Shown: piece by piece, positions 16,532 to 24,899 of the stretch
Position numbering within the stretch: the first letter of the stretch is position 1
Layout of the letters: the number at the start of each line of letters is the position of its first letter
DNA from: CAYNHF01 sp964397045
GTDB taxonomy: Bacteria > Actinomycetota > Acidimicrobiia > Spongiisociales > UBA5794
Assembly: GCA_964397045.1 (NCBI GenBank)
Contig: CAYNHF010000003.1
Location: forward strand, 86,893-150,892
Direction of reading: 5' to 3'
Length of the DNA: 64,000 bases
Translations under genes and position numbers: made by a program
Notes under the pieces: generated by a model
Told to the model about the DNA's origin: nothing
Database searches by the model: none
What the model saw: only the letters and a program-made list of their open reading frames with translations

Positions 16532-18178
16532 ATGGCGGACCTCAGGACCGAACCGGTGAGCCAGACCGAGCCACCCCGGCGAGGTCGGTCCGAGCTTGGT
16601 TTGTGGTTCTGGCTGAAGCTGATCGGCCTGGCCCTCCTCGACGCGTTGGGCGTGTACGCCGCAATCGTGTTCATCGCCGAGGGTGACTGGTTGATCGCCC
16701 TCTTCCTGGTCGCCCTGCTTGGCTTCATCAACTGGGTGTACCTTTGGCCGCGCACCAGTGCGCTGCGCTGGATCACGCCGGGGGCCACCCTCACGCTGAT
16801 CTTTCTGGTCCTCCCCATCATCTTCACCGCGTTCATCTCCCTGACGAACTGGCAGACGGGCAACGCCCTCACCAAGGATCAGTCCATCGACGTGTTGACG
16901 TCGCTGCCCTACGTCGACCCAGACGATCCGGGCCGGGTGCTCGATCTGCACGTGTATTCCGACCCCGCCGGAAACCTGCTGTTTGTGGTCATTGATCCAC
17001 AAACCGGCGAGGTCGAGACAGGCCTTCCCCGCCTTCGCTCCGGTGAGCCGCGCGAGGACGCCATCATCGACCTCGGGGAATTCGAAGTCGTCGATGATGA
17101 CGGTGACGGTATCCCGGAACGCATCGACGAGTTCACGATCGTGACCGGAGCACCCCTGTTCCAACTCGCCAACCGCCTGCAGGAGCTGACCTTGGACCTG
17201 CCAGATGGGGAAGCGATTCCGCTGGGCACCAAGACGGTACGCGTCGTCACCGAGAGCCAGCGCTACGTCTACGACGAGGATGCAGATGCGATGTTCGATC
17301 GGGCGCGCGGCGAGGCGTGCCCGGCCGAGGCTGAACTGGGCAAATTCGTCTGCGCAGACGGCTCGATCATCGAGCCCGGTTGGCGCATCGTTGTCGGCCT
17401 CGAGAACTACGTCGACATCCTCACCGATGCTCGTATCCGGGGACCCCTGCTCCGTGTCTTCACGTGGAACGTGGTGTTTGCTCTCGGTTCGGTCATGCTC
17501 ACGTTCGGCCTGGGGCTCGCCCTGGCCATCGCACTCGGACATCCCCGAGTCAAGGGCCAAGCGATCTACCGGTCGATCTTCATCCTGCCTTACGCGATCC
17601 CTGCCTTCCTCAGCATCCTCATCTGGCGTGGCCTTTTCAACAAGACGTTTGGCCAGATCAACAACCTGTTGAACACGCTGGGGATCCCAGACGTCCCATG
17701 GCTCAGCGATCCGACCTGGGCGAAAGTGGCACTGTTGTTGGTGAACACCTGGCTCGGATTCACCTACATGTATCTGATTTCGACCGGAGCCCTCGTCGCC
17801 ATCCCCGAAGACATCAAGGAGGCCGCCCGGGTCGATGGCGCCAACGGATGGCAGCTGTTTCGCAAGGTGACCTTCCCGTTGCTCATGGTTTCGCTGGCGC
17901 CGCTCCTGATCGGATCCTTCGCCTTCAACTTCAACAACTTCGTTATCGTGGAGTTCCTCACGGCCGGGGGGCCGCCGATTCTCGACGCCGCCGTACCGGT
18001 GGGGGCGACAGACATTCTGATCACATTCACGTTCGAGGTGGCCGTTTCCTCAGGCCGAGGGAACCAGTTCGCGGTCGGCGCCGCAATCACCATGCTCATC
18101 TTCTTCATCCTCGTGATCATTTCCAGCATCAGCTTCCGTTTCACCAAGAGACTGGAGGACATCTATGGCGGAGAGTGA
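16532..18178 (+). CDS. ABC transporter permease, MalF-like, with large extracytoplasmic loop
   Basis: 548 residues. Three N-terminal helices (about 26-48, 52-70, 83-104) are followed by an extracytoplasmic insert of about 180 residues (108-285), then the binding-protein-dependent permease domain with the EAA loop EAARVDGANGWQLFRKVTFP. Size and insert position match E. coli MalF, whose P2 loop touches the binding protein. The insert contains DDDGDGIPERIDE (188-200), which resembles a DxDxDG calcium-binding loop, and two cysteines (263, 274). The ATG follows the hairpin after the binding-protein gene by 44 bases. It partners with the MalG-like permease, whose start lies inside its 3' end. Confidence 0.92.
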   Translation: MADLRTEPVSQTEPPRRGRSELGLWFWLKLIGLALLDALGVYAAIVFIAEGDWLIALFLVALLGFINWVYLWPRTSALRWITPGATLTLIFLVLPIIFTAFISLTNWQTGNALTKDQSIDVLTSLPYVDPDDPGRVLDLHVYSDPAGNLLFVVIDPQTGEVETGLPRLRSGEPREDAIIDLGEFEVVDDDGDGIPERIDEFTIVTGAPLFQLANRLQELTLDLPDGEAIPLGTKTVRVVTESQRYVYDEDADAMFDRARGEACPAEAELGKFVCADGSIIEPGWRIVVGLENYVDILTDARIRGPLLRVFTWNVVFALGSVMLTFGLGLALAIALGHPRVKGQAIYRSIFILPYAIPAFLSILIWRGLFNKTFGQINNLLNTLGIPDVPWLSDPTWAKVALLLVNTWLGFTYMYLISTGALVAIPEDIKEAARVDGANGWQLFRKVTFPLLMVSLAPLLIGSFAFNFNNFVIVEFLTAGGPPILDAAVPVGATDILITFTFEVAVSSGRGNQFAVGAAITMLIFFILVIISSISFRFTKRLEDIYGGE

Positions 18179-19178
18179 TCGCCGCGACCGTGCCATCGAA
18201 GAACTCGAAGGCGTTTCGCAGGCTCCGACATCAGCCGGGTTGCGAACGTCTGCAGTGCTCGTGCAGGCGCGTGGGCTCTTGAGGCGCAGCGACAAGAAGA
18301 AGGAGAAGCTGCCGCCCTTGCCACCGGGTCGATGGATCAGGGAGGTCGGCTGGCGCCATCTCTTTGCCCTCGTCGTTGTGGTCTTTTCGCTCTACCCGAT
18401 CGTGTGGATGCTCTCTTCGTCCGTCAATGCCATCGACACGCTTGCCGGTGCGCAGTTGATCCCGGAGAACTTCACGTGGGACAACTACAAGGAGATTTTC
18501 TCCAACCCCCGCATCAGCCCGTTCATGACCTGGCTGTGGAACTCCTGGAAGATCGCCTTGATCGCGGCGTCTTTCAACGTGTTGATGGCGGCAATGGCTG
18601 CCTACGCGTTCAGCCGCTTCCGTTTCCGCGGTCGCCGGATGGGGCTGTTGACGCTCCTGCTGCTCCAGGTGTTCCCACAGTTCCTGATGTTCATTGCCAT
18701 TTTCCTGATCATGCAGCGAATCGGCACGGTATTCCCTGCCCTCGGGCTCAATACTCACACCGGTCTCATCCTCGTCTATCTGGGGGGAGCCGTCGGTTTC
18801 AACACCTTCTTGATCAAGGGGTTCATGGACTCGGTGCCGACCTCGCTCGATGAGTCTGCCCGCGTTGACGGCGCATCTAGAGCGAGGATCTTCTGGCAGA
18901 TCATCGTGCCGCTGGTGCGGCCGGCGCTGGCGGTGATCTTCGTCATCACCATGGTGACCGCCTTCTCGGAGTTCGTGCTGGCACGGACCCTCTTGCGTTC
19001 GACGGAGCTCCTGACGTATGCCGTTGGCCTCCAGACCTACAGCCTGGCGGAGTTTGGTTCCAAGTGGGGAACGCTCGCGGCCGGCGCCGTTGTCGGTGCG
19101 CTGCCAGTAGTGATCACCTTCCTGGTTGCGCAGCGGGCCATTGTGGCGGGGCTGACGCAGGGAGCGGAAAAGGGCTAG
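18165..19178 (+). CDS. ABC transporter permease, MalG-like
   Basis: 337 residues. A ~70-residue cytoplasmic N-terminus precedes six membrane helices, with the conserved EAA segment DESARVDGASRARIFWQIIVP. LYPIVWMLSSSVNAID and FRFRGRRMGLLTLLLLQVFPQFLM are typical of carbohydrate-uptake family 1 permeases. The start overlaps the MalF-like gene by 14 bases, so translation is coupled. It ends the importer cluster; no ATPase gene follows, and the next gene is convergent. A shared MsiK-type ATPase elsewhere in the genome is the usual solution in actinobacteria. Confidence 0.92.
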   Translation: MAESDRRDRAIEELEGVSQAPTSAGLRTSAVLVQARGLLRRSDKKKEKLPPLPPGRWIREVGWRHLFALVVVVFSLYPIVWMLSSSVNAIDTLAGAQLIPENFTWDNYKEIFSNPRISPFMTWLWNSWKIALIAASFNVLMAAMAAYAFSRFRFRGRRMGLLTLLLLQVFPQFLMFIAIFLIMQRIGTVFPALGLNTHTGLILVYLGGAVGFNTFLIKGFMDSVPTSLDESARVDGASRARIFWQIIVPLVRPALAVIFVITMVTAFSEFVLARTLLRSTELLTYAVGLQTYSLAEFGSKWGTLAAGAVVGALPVVITFLVAQRAIVAGLTQGAEKG

Positions 19179-19264
19179 CCGCAGGCGCCCTGGCTGGGTT
19201 GTGCGCGGCGACCACCGGCTCGGCTCACGCGATCTATCGGGCCGTGGCAGGAGCAGACCTCCGG

Positions 19265-19966
19265 CTAGGGAGCGATTGAGCCGTCCCGCGCCAGAGCCGG
19301 CAGTTGGGTCAGGCTGCGGATCACGTGGTCGATGGCGACATCTGGCGGTGACGGCTTGTGGTCCGGGTTGTACCAGCACGTCGCGATGCCGTAGCTGATC
19401 CCTCCCGGGATGTCGGAGCTGAGGCTGTCGCCGATCATCAGCGTCTTCTTCTTGTCCGGCCAACCCAGCTGCTCGAAGACGATGTTGTAGATCGCGGCCC
19501 CGGGTTTGGCGGTACCGACATCACCGGAGATGACAACGGCTTCGAAGTAACGGGCGATGCCGAGTTGCTTCACGCGGGGACGTTGGACGTCTCCGATGCC
19601 ATTGGTGACGACTGCGAGTGTGGCCTGGGTGGAGAGCGTTTCGAGGACAGCCCTGGCATCCGGATACAGCTCTGCATTGGTGACCATGCCCGCGACGTAG
19701 TCGTCTGCCATCGTCTGCGGGTCGGCTTCGATGTTCGCCGCGGCGGCGAGGCGGGCGAATCGGGTGACCCTGACGTCGTCCGGAGTGATCTCGTTGCGTT
19801 CCACGGCGGCCCACAGCGCGTCGTTGATCTCGGCGTACCTCGAGACGTATCGGCTCGGGTCATCGACCCCGGCCGCGCGAAGTGTCACGTCGAACGACAC
19901 TGTTTCCGCTTTGTCGGCATCCAGCAGCGTGTGGTCGAGGTCGAAGAGCAGCGTGGTGTAGTACAT
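19265..19966 (-). CDS. HAD-family hydrolase (YjjG-like 5'-nucleotidase/phosphatase)
   Basis: 233 residues from the ATG that gives MYYTTLLFDLDHTLLD; D9 and D11 are the nucleophile and acid/base of motif I. The alpha-helical cap follows. Motif II is VVTNGIGD, motif III Lys is in GTAKPGAAIYN, and motif IV is MIGDSLSSDIPGG. The domain order fits subfamily I HADs such as the pyrimidine nucleotidase YjjG. Cytoplasmic; substrate not certain. A longer frame upstream has no homologous content. It converges with the ABC operon. Confidence 0.88.
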   Translation of the reverse strand: MYYTTLLFDLDHTLLDADKAETVSFDVTLRAAGVDDPSRYVSRYAEINDALWAAVERNEITPDDVRVTRFARLAAAANIEADPQTMADDYVAGMVTNAELYPDARAVLETLSTQATLAVVTNGIGDVQRPRVKQLGIARYFEAVVISGDVGTAKPGAAIYNIVFEQLGWPDKKKTLMIGDSLSSDIPGGISYGIATCWYNPDHKPSPPDVAIDHVIRSLTQLPALARDGSIAP

Positions 19967-20506
19967 GGGGTTCCAGCGTCGATCGAGTTGGCCTGTGACG
20001 TCCGGTCGACCGTTGATTCGACGCCGGCGCCGGGACTCATGTTCCCGCATCGAGGCTCCGGAAGACAACCCGAGTGCTGGATTGGGCGAGCGGGGACTGA
20101 GGTGAGCAGTTTGCGGGCGGTTCCGCCATCGATTCCACGTGGAGCATTCCGACTCTGGTGCTCGTTGGATCCGGTGTGGTTCTGTGGGGCAGGCATCCAG
20201 CCGTCGAGCGGAAGGCGTCGAGCCTGAGGAGGCGCAGCGTGGAAAACGCAGACCCTGAGGTTTCATCTGCAGACCGGACCCGCGTGATCATCATGTCGCA
20301 GGTCGTGGTCGTCGTGGCCTTGCTGGTGGTGTGGTCCATCTTGCGGTGTAGGCGCGCTGCGAACTGAGAGCACGACGATCCCTGACCCGACTCGGGGCGG
20401 CGCGACCCCGCAGCGGTTGGCTGATCGGCAAATCAGGGTCGTTCGGCTCTGGCGAGTAGTTCCCTCCTCACGAAAGGTGTCGCCACGGCAAATCGAAGGG
20501 GTGCAG
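19967..20506. other. Intergenic region between HAD gene and membrane-protein trio
   Basis: 540 bases with no supported gene. One short frame (about 20239-20367) would end in a single hydrophobic helix (MSQVVVVVALLVVWSIL) with a basic tail, possible as a 42-residue membrane peptide but without independent support. The rest gives low-complexity translations on both strands. Confidence 0.4.
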
Positions 20507-20980
20507 ATGGCTTTCGGAGAGAATCGTGCAGTCGGCGGCACCGGATGGAATGTCTGGCGGGGGGTCATCGGAGGCTTTTACCTGCTGTCTGCCGTCTTCA
20601 ACGCCGCATATACCCTGCCGCTGGCAGACGAGGCGGACACCTTTGATGGCTATGCGGACGGCGCCTGGTTCCCGTTCCTCACCGACTTCATGCAAGACGT
20701 CTTCATGCCGAACGCTGCTGCGTTCATGATCGTCGTGATCGTTCTCGAGGTGATCGTGGGATCGCTGATCATGGGTCGCGGCGGCTGGGTGGACCTTGGT
20801 GCGGCGGCGTCGCTGGTGTGGGTGGTTGCCATCCTGCCGTTCCTGGCCTGGCCGTACCTGCTCGTCAACATTGCGCTCGTGGCACTGCAGGGAGTGGTGC
20901 TGCTCCGCCGGTATCCGGATTCGATCTGGCATCTGATCACCCAACGCTTCAGTACTCGGGGCACCGCGCATCCCGGCTGA
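20507..20980 (+). CDS. Membrane protein of a three-gene set (first), unknown function
   Basis: 157 residues from the ATG preceded by GAAGGGG. Four hydrophobic segments: GVIGGFYLLSAVFNAAYTL, AAAFMIVVIVLEVIVGSLIM, LGAAASLVWVVAILPFLAW and LLVNIALVALQGVVLLRRY. The layout recalls small DoxX-like membrane proteins, but I do not see a diagnostic motif. Only 17 bases separate it from the next gene, which encodes another small four-helix protein. Confidence 0.65.
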   Translation: MAFGENRAVGGTGWNVWRGVIGGFYLLSAVFNAAYTLPLADEADTFDGYADGAWFPFLTDFMQDVFMPNAAAFMIVVIVLEVIVGSLIMGRGGWVDLGAAASLVWVVAILPFLAWPYLLVNIALVALQGVVLLRRYPDSIWHLITQRFSTRGTAHPG

Positions 20981-20997
20981 TTGAGGAGACGGCCTGC

Positions 20998-21432
20998 ATG
21001 GAACTGGCTTGGGGCATTGTCATCATCGTGCTCTCGCTCCTGTGCTGGGGTGGCCAAACCATCTCATGGTTTGCACCCGACGCCGCGGTCCGCTGGAACC
21101 TCACGGAGACGGAGGATGTCGTCGAGCCGGTGTACTGGGCAGACATCCGTGGCGAAGCACTCTGGGATCTGCTTTCGCTATGGACGATGGTGGTAGCCGG
21201 CGTGCTTCTCATCTCGGATCAGCCAACCTGGGCGTACTTCGGCCTGGTGGGTGGCGGGATGTACGTCTACTTCGCCGGTCGCGGCATCGCGACCCGGGCG
21301 GCGATGCAGCGTCGAGGGTTTCGCATCGGGTCTCCCCAGAACGTGGGTCTGGGCTACACAATGCTGGCGGTGTGGGGGGTGATGGGTCTGGTCACGATCG
21401 GCGCAGCCGTGGCGTCGCTGCCAACAACCTGA
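20998..21432 (+). CDS. Membrane protein of a three-gene set (second), unknown function
   Basis: 144 residues from ATG 20998, with TTGAGGAG upstream. Four membrane helices: WGIVIIVLSLLCWGGQTISWF, LSLWTMVVAGVLLIS, WAYFGLVGGGMYVYFAG and LGYTMLAVWGVMGLVTIGAAV. A polar segment DIRGEALWD lies between helices one and two. No family is recognised. It is between two genes of similar size and topology. Confidence 0.65.
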   Translation: MELAWGIVIIVLSLLCWGGQTISWFAPDAAVRWNLTETEDVVEPVYWADIRGEALWDLLSLWTMVVAGVLLISDQPTWAYFGLVGGGMYVYFAGRGIATRAAMQRRGFRIGSPQNVGLGYTMLAVWGVMGLVTIGAAVASLPTT

Positions 21433-21473
21433 GCCCTTCGGCAAGGGCCACTCGAGCCGGAAAGGAGACGGCA

Positions 21474-21914
21474 ATGGAGGTCACGGGTTGGACGTGGGTG
21501 GTTGCAGCTACCGGCCTGTTCCTGATGATGCTGCTGGCAGGGCTGCAGTTCGTCGCCGTCCTCAGACCGCGAGCCGCGTGGACGATCGCCAATATCTACG
21601 GCGGGAGCCCAGAAGCAACGGACCCGAAAGCGTACTTCGCCTACAACCAGGGCTACGCCTGGGCGGACCCATTCTTCTGGGCGCCGCTGCAGATCGCGGG
21701 CAGTGTTGGGATGCTCCTCGGGTACCGCTGGGGCTTTCTGCTCGCTCTGGCCGCCTCTGTGCCGTTCTGGTATACCGCGATCACCATCTTCATCTGGGAT
21801 CGCGATCTCGGTTTCCGCAAGAACACGTTCAGCTACTGGGTGTTCATCTGGGGAATGTTCCCGCTCTTCGGGGTCATCTCCGGTGTGTACTGCTTCGTCC
21901 GCCTCTTGGAGTAG
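21474..21914 (+). CDS. Membrane protein of a three-gene set (third), unknown function
   Basis: 146 residues from ATG 21474, preceded by AAAGGAGACGGCA, a clear ribosome-binding site. Four helices: WVVAATGLFLMMLLAGLQFV, FFWAPLQIAGSVGMLLGY, FLLALAASVPFWYTAITIFI and FSYWVFIWGMFPLFGVISGVY. The aromatic segment AYFAYNQGYAWADPFFW between helices is distinctive. It closes a run of three small membrane proteins that are likely co-transcribed; the function of the set is not known. Confidence 0.65.
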   Translation: MEVTGWTWVVAATGLFLMMLLAGLQFVAVLRPRAAWTIANIYGGSPEATDPKAYFAYNQGYAWADPFFWAPLQIAGSVGMLLGYRWGFLLALAASVPFWYTAITIFIWDRDLGFRKNTFSYWVFIWGMFPLFGVISGVYCFVRLLE

Positions 21915-21949
21915 AACAGGGTGCAGGGGGGAGGCGTGGGATGTGGCCT

Positions 21950-23002
21950 CTACTGCGAGCCGGCGAGTTCAGTGGCCCCAGCATTTCGCCAGCGGATCAC
22001 GAAGCCCGTGATTCCGATGGCGATCGCAGCGACGATGAACGTGATGATCGTCAACCACCATCCGGTGAGAAGCGCGCTCGGGTCGAATCCCTCTCGGTCG
22101 AACGGCAGATCTGCCAGTGCATTGATCACCGCTCGCTCTGCGCCGGACACGGCAAGCAGGCCGACCACCAGGGCGATTGCCAGCGCGATTCCCAGCGCTA
22201 CCAGCGCTCGAATCGGCCGTGGTGAGATCACGATTGCGGCCGCCGCTGCCAGCAGTGCAGCCAGGGCGGACAGCCACGTCATCTGACCTAGTTGTGTCTT
22301 CCAACCCTGCACCGCAGCCAGGGACTCCGATTCCAGCAAGACGAACGACCCAAGATCTTCGGGCAGGTTGCCCAGCACCCAACTGTCGATAGCTTCCTCT
22401 AGCTCTCCCGGCTCCAGGCCGGTGACTCGAGACACGATCTCGTTGTTGGCGATATCCGGGAGCAGGCCGATGATCTGCTCGTAGGTGGCCAGGATGGCAA
22501 GTGAGATATCGACGGAGACGACGCCGCCCTCGGCTCGGAGGACACCGTCCTGCGATCCTTCGAGTGCCCCGATCAGCGTGGAGTGTGCCAGCGGAAGGGC
22601 GTCCTCCCAGATGTCGGCGAACAGCTCGGTCTGGATCAGCCGGGCAGATGCAGTAGCGGCTGTGCGCTCGATCCCATCGGTGAGTGTGCTTGAGAACAGG
22701 GAAAGCCCGAGTGGGAGTGCTTCGCTGAGCCGTTGCTCGACTTGTAGCCCCTCGACCGTTTCGGTCGCGATCCAGGCGCCGAGCTTCTCGGCCTGCACCG
22801 GATCATCCGGCAGGTCACCGAACGCGGCGATCATGATGTCCGGGTCGTACATGACATCTTCTGCCCACCAGCTCACCACGGCGGACACGGTGGAGAGACC
22901 GACGACTGCGACGAGAACCGCTGCCAGTCCCACACGGAGTCGCGAAGGGTGGGTGCCGGCCTCAGGGTTGGCTGCACTCGGGGGCGCGCTGGTGACGGTC
23001 AC
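21950..23002 (-). CDS. Membrane protein with large extracytoplasmic domain, unknown function
   Basis: 350 residues, GTG start. One N-terminal helix (LAAVLVAVVGLSTVSAVVSWW) is followed by about 200 residues with acidic helices (DPVQAEKLGAWIATETVEGLQVEQRL and LEPGELEEAIDSWVLGNL, quoted in part), then three C-terminal helices (WLSALAALLAAAAAIVI, ALVALGIALAIALVVGLLAV, LTIITFIVAAIAIGITGFVI). No family is recognised. Two GTGAC/GTCAC palindromes lie at and upstream of its start. Confidence 0.65.
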   Translation of the reverse strand: MTVTSAPPSAANPEAGTHPSRLRVGLAAVLVAVVGLSTVSAVVSWWAEDVMYDPDIMIAAFGDLPDDPVQAEKLGAWIATETVEGLQVEQRLSEALPLGLSLFSSTLTDGIERTAATASARLIQTELFADIWEDALPLAHSTLIGALEGSQDGVLRAEGGVVSVDISLAILATYEQIIGLLPDIANNEIVSRVTGLEPGELEEAIDSWVLGNLPEDLGSFVLLESESLAAVQGWKTQLGQMTWLSALAALLAAAAAIVISPRPIRALVALGIALAIALVVGLLAVSGAERAVINALADLPFDREGFDPSALLTGWWLTIITFIVAAIAIGITGFVIRWRNAGATELAGSQ

Positions 23003-23055
23003 GAGCTTTCCAGGTCGGGCGACCGACGATAGGGGCGGTCACGGTATATGTGACC
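22992..23055. promoter_or_regulatory. Two GTGAC/GTCAC palindromes at the start of the 350-residue membrane protein gene
   Basis: GTGAC-G-GTCAC at 22992-23002 covers the start codon, and GGTCAC-N7-GTGACC at 23037-23055 lies 35-53 bases upstream of it on the minus strand. Both are perfect inverted repeats sharing the same five-base core, which suggests paired operator sites for one regulator. No regulator gene is adjacent. Confidence 0.4.
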
Positions 23056-23204
23056 TGATGCTGCCAATTGAGGGCGGACGGACCAAGCGGAGTCGGCCGA
23101 CAACACAGTCGCTGGCGAAACCGTCGTGCCCACGCGCGCTGCCGTCGGCAGGTCCCCGCGCATAGGGTTGGCCGATGACCGCCCGACGAGTGGATCCTTT
23201 CGCG

Positions 23205-23542
23205 TCAAAGCGGCGCCAGCAGTGCCGTGGGCACCCATCCCTCCTGGCTCTCGTCTCCACGGCACCACCACCATCCACTTGCATCGTCTCGGGTGAGGAC
23301 CGTTGCCTGCTGTCCCGCAGTGAGAGCCAGTTCGGTAGTGTCGTACGCCACCTTCACCGTCTTCCGTCCGGAAGTCGTGCCCAGGTGCCGGGCGGGAACC
23401 CATCCTTCCCCGGGGGAGCAGTCACGGAGACGAAAGTCGGCCACTCGCTGTGGAGGTCTGCCACGTCGACGATGTCTCCTGGAGCGACTTCCAGCGGTTG
23501 TCGGTCGGGGGTCGTGTGCGCTTCTCGGGCTGCCGCTCTCAC
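23205..23542 (-). pseudogene. Tandem SH3-domain protein, frameshifted
   Basis: Two frames together encode a ~112-residue protein of two variant SH3 domains. The first frame has TTPDRQPLEVAPGDIVDVAD and EWPTFVSVTAPPG. The second continues with EGWVPARHLG (end of domain one) and then a whole second domain: AYDTTELALTAGQQATVL, DASGWWWCRG, EGWVPTALL. The ALYDY-like start, WWxCR and GWVP motifs are SH3 hallmarks. The shift lies at a run of five C on the coding strand (23412-23416); six C would restore PPGEGWVP. Either a single-base deletion, phase variation at the run, or a read error explains this. Divergent from the MFS gene. Confidence 0.75.
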
Positions 23543-23595
23543 CGACGAGACGCTATGTCGAACCGGTGGGCGCCGGCCCGTCCGCCGGTCGTGCT

Positions 23596-24870
23596 ATGAC
23601 GACCGAAGCCCCAAGTCAGGGAGGGGTTGAGCACCGCCGGCGACTTCCGATCGTCCTCACCGGTCCTAAGCCGCTTGAATCGCTGCTTGTGACGAACACC
23701 GAGACACGCCGCGGGCCCAAGGCCGCGTTCGCAGGGTTGCTGTTCGCTGCCATGGGCATCGCGATTCTCCCTGCGGCGTCGCTCGGCATCCTCGCATCGT
23801 TCATCATCGACGACCTGGAGATCTCGCGGGCAAAGTTCGGGCTCCTGGTGGCGGTCATCAATATCGCCGCCGCGGTGTTTTCGCCACTCGTCGGTCGTGT
23901 CACCGACCGGATCGGCGGTCGCTCGGCGTTGCTCCTGCTCTTCGGGGCTTCCGCCCTGTTCTACGTAGCACTCGGGCTGGTACCTTCGTATTTCCTGTTG
24001 CTCGTGGTCGGCCTGGCCGGCGCATACGCCCAGGCCTCCGCCAACCCGGCAACCAACAAGCTGATCGCAGGTGCGTTGCCGGCTGGAGAACGTGGTGTCA
24101 CCACCGGAGTGAAGCAGTCTGGGGTGCAGGCCGGCATCTTCCTGGCCGGACTCACCCTCCCCTCGATTGCGCTCGCCTTCGGCTGGAGGGCTGCCTATCT
24201 GCTCCTGGCGCTGGTTCCCGTTCTTCTCCTCGCAGTCACCCCGAGCGTGATCCCGAGGGCGTCCGCGGGGAAGCGTGTGGGTGAGCGCACAAGTCCGGCG
24301 CGGCTCCCTGCCGACATCTGGTGGCTGATGGTGTACGGCTTCCTCATGGGCTTCGCCGGAGCAGTGACCTTCCTCATCCCTCTGTTTGTCGAGGAGTCGC
24401 TGGGGCTCGACCCCAGAGTTGCCGGCTTCACTGTCGCCGTCATCGGTTTCGTGGCGGTCGGGGGGAGGATCGTCTGGAGTCGCTACGCCGAACAGACCGA
24501 CCGCTTCCGGCTGACGCTCGGGCTCCTGGCTGTGATCTCGATCGGTGCCGTGGTGGGCTTCTGGCTGGCGGAGTACGTCACCGCCTGGCTCATCCTTCCT
24601 GCGGCCGTCGCGCTTGCCCTCGGTTCCAGCTCCTGGAATTCGGTGGGGATGCTTGCGGTGATCACCAGCGCAGGCGCTGAGGCGACCGGCCGTGCCTCCG
24701 GATTCGTGTTGCTGGGGTTTCTCACCGGCCTCGGCGTGGCACCTCCGATCTTCGGTGCCATTGTTGACCGCACCGGTCAATACGATCTCATGTGGTTGCT
24801 CTCCGCTACCGCCCTGATTCTGGCAGCAGCTGTGACCTTCGCCTGGGGAAGGTCACCGACAACGCGATGA
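23596..24870 (+). CDS. Major facilitator superfamily (MFS) transporter
   Basis: 424 residues from ATG 23596 (GTG near 23689, giving MTNTETRRGPK, is an alternative). About twelve membrane helices are visible, with the loop 2-3 signature GRVTDRIGGRSALLLLFG (motif A) and its second-half counterpart GGRIVWSRYAEQTDRFR. ASANPATNKLIAGALPAGERG is the usual motif between helices 4 and 5. It ends 30 bases before the convergent preA gene; a role in pyrimidine uptake or efflux is a guess from that neighbourhood only. Confidence 0.85.
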   Translation: MTTEAPSQGGVEHRRRLPIVLTGPKPLESLLVTNTETRRGPKAAFAGLLFAAMGIAILPAASLGILASFIIDDLEISRAKFGLLVAVINIAAAVFSPLVGRVTDRIGGRSALLLLFGASALFYVALGLVPSYFLLLVVGLAGAYAQASANPATNKLIAGALPAGERGVTTGVKQSGVQAGIFLAGLTLPSIALAFGWRAAYLLLALVPVLLLAVTPSVIPRASAGKRVGERTSPARLPADIWWLMVYGFLMGFAGAVTFLIPLFVEESLGLDPRVAGFTVAVIGFVAVGGRIVWSRYAEQTDRFRLTLGLLAVISIGAVVGFWLAEYVTAWLILPAAVALALGSSSWNSVGMLAVITSAGAEATGRASGFVLLGFLTGLGVAPPIFGAIVDRTGQYDLMWLLSATALILAAAVTFAWGRSPTTR

Positions 24871-24899
24871 CCGTAACGGAATCACCGACAGCGCCGTGT

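Noticed and set aside
16172..17560. Minus-strand frame of 462 codons across the ABC genes.
   Set aside because: Runs antisense through binding protein and permease, both firmly supported; the composition is typical of an antisense shadow in GC-rich DNA.
18231..19463. Minus-strand frame of 410 codons opposite the MalG-like permease.
   Set aside because: Antisense to a conserved permease and low in recognisable structure (His/Arg/Gln-rich).
20239..20367. Possible 42-residue single-helix membrane peptide.
   Set aside because: Only a short hydrophobic run supports it; no ribosome-binding site strong enough and no conservation visible.
23539..24780. Minus-strand frame of 413 codons opposite the MFS gene.
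   Set aside because: Highly polar shadow translation; the plus strand has clear MFS helices.
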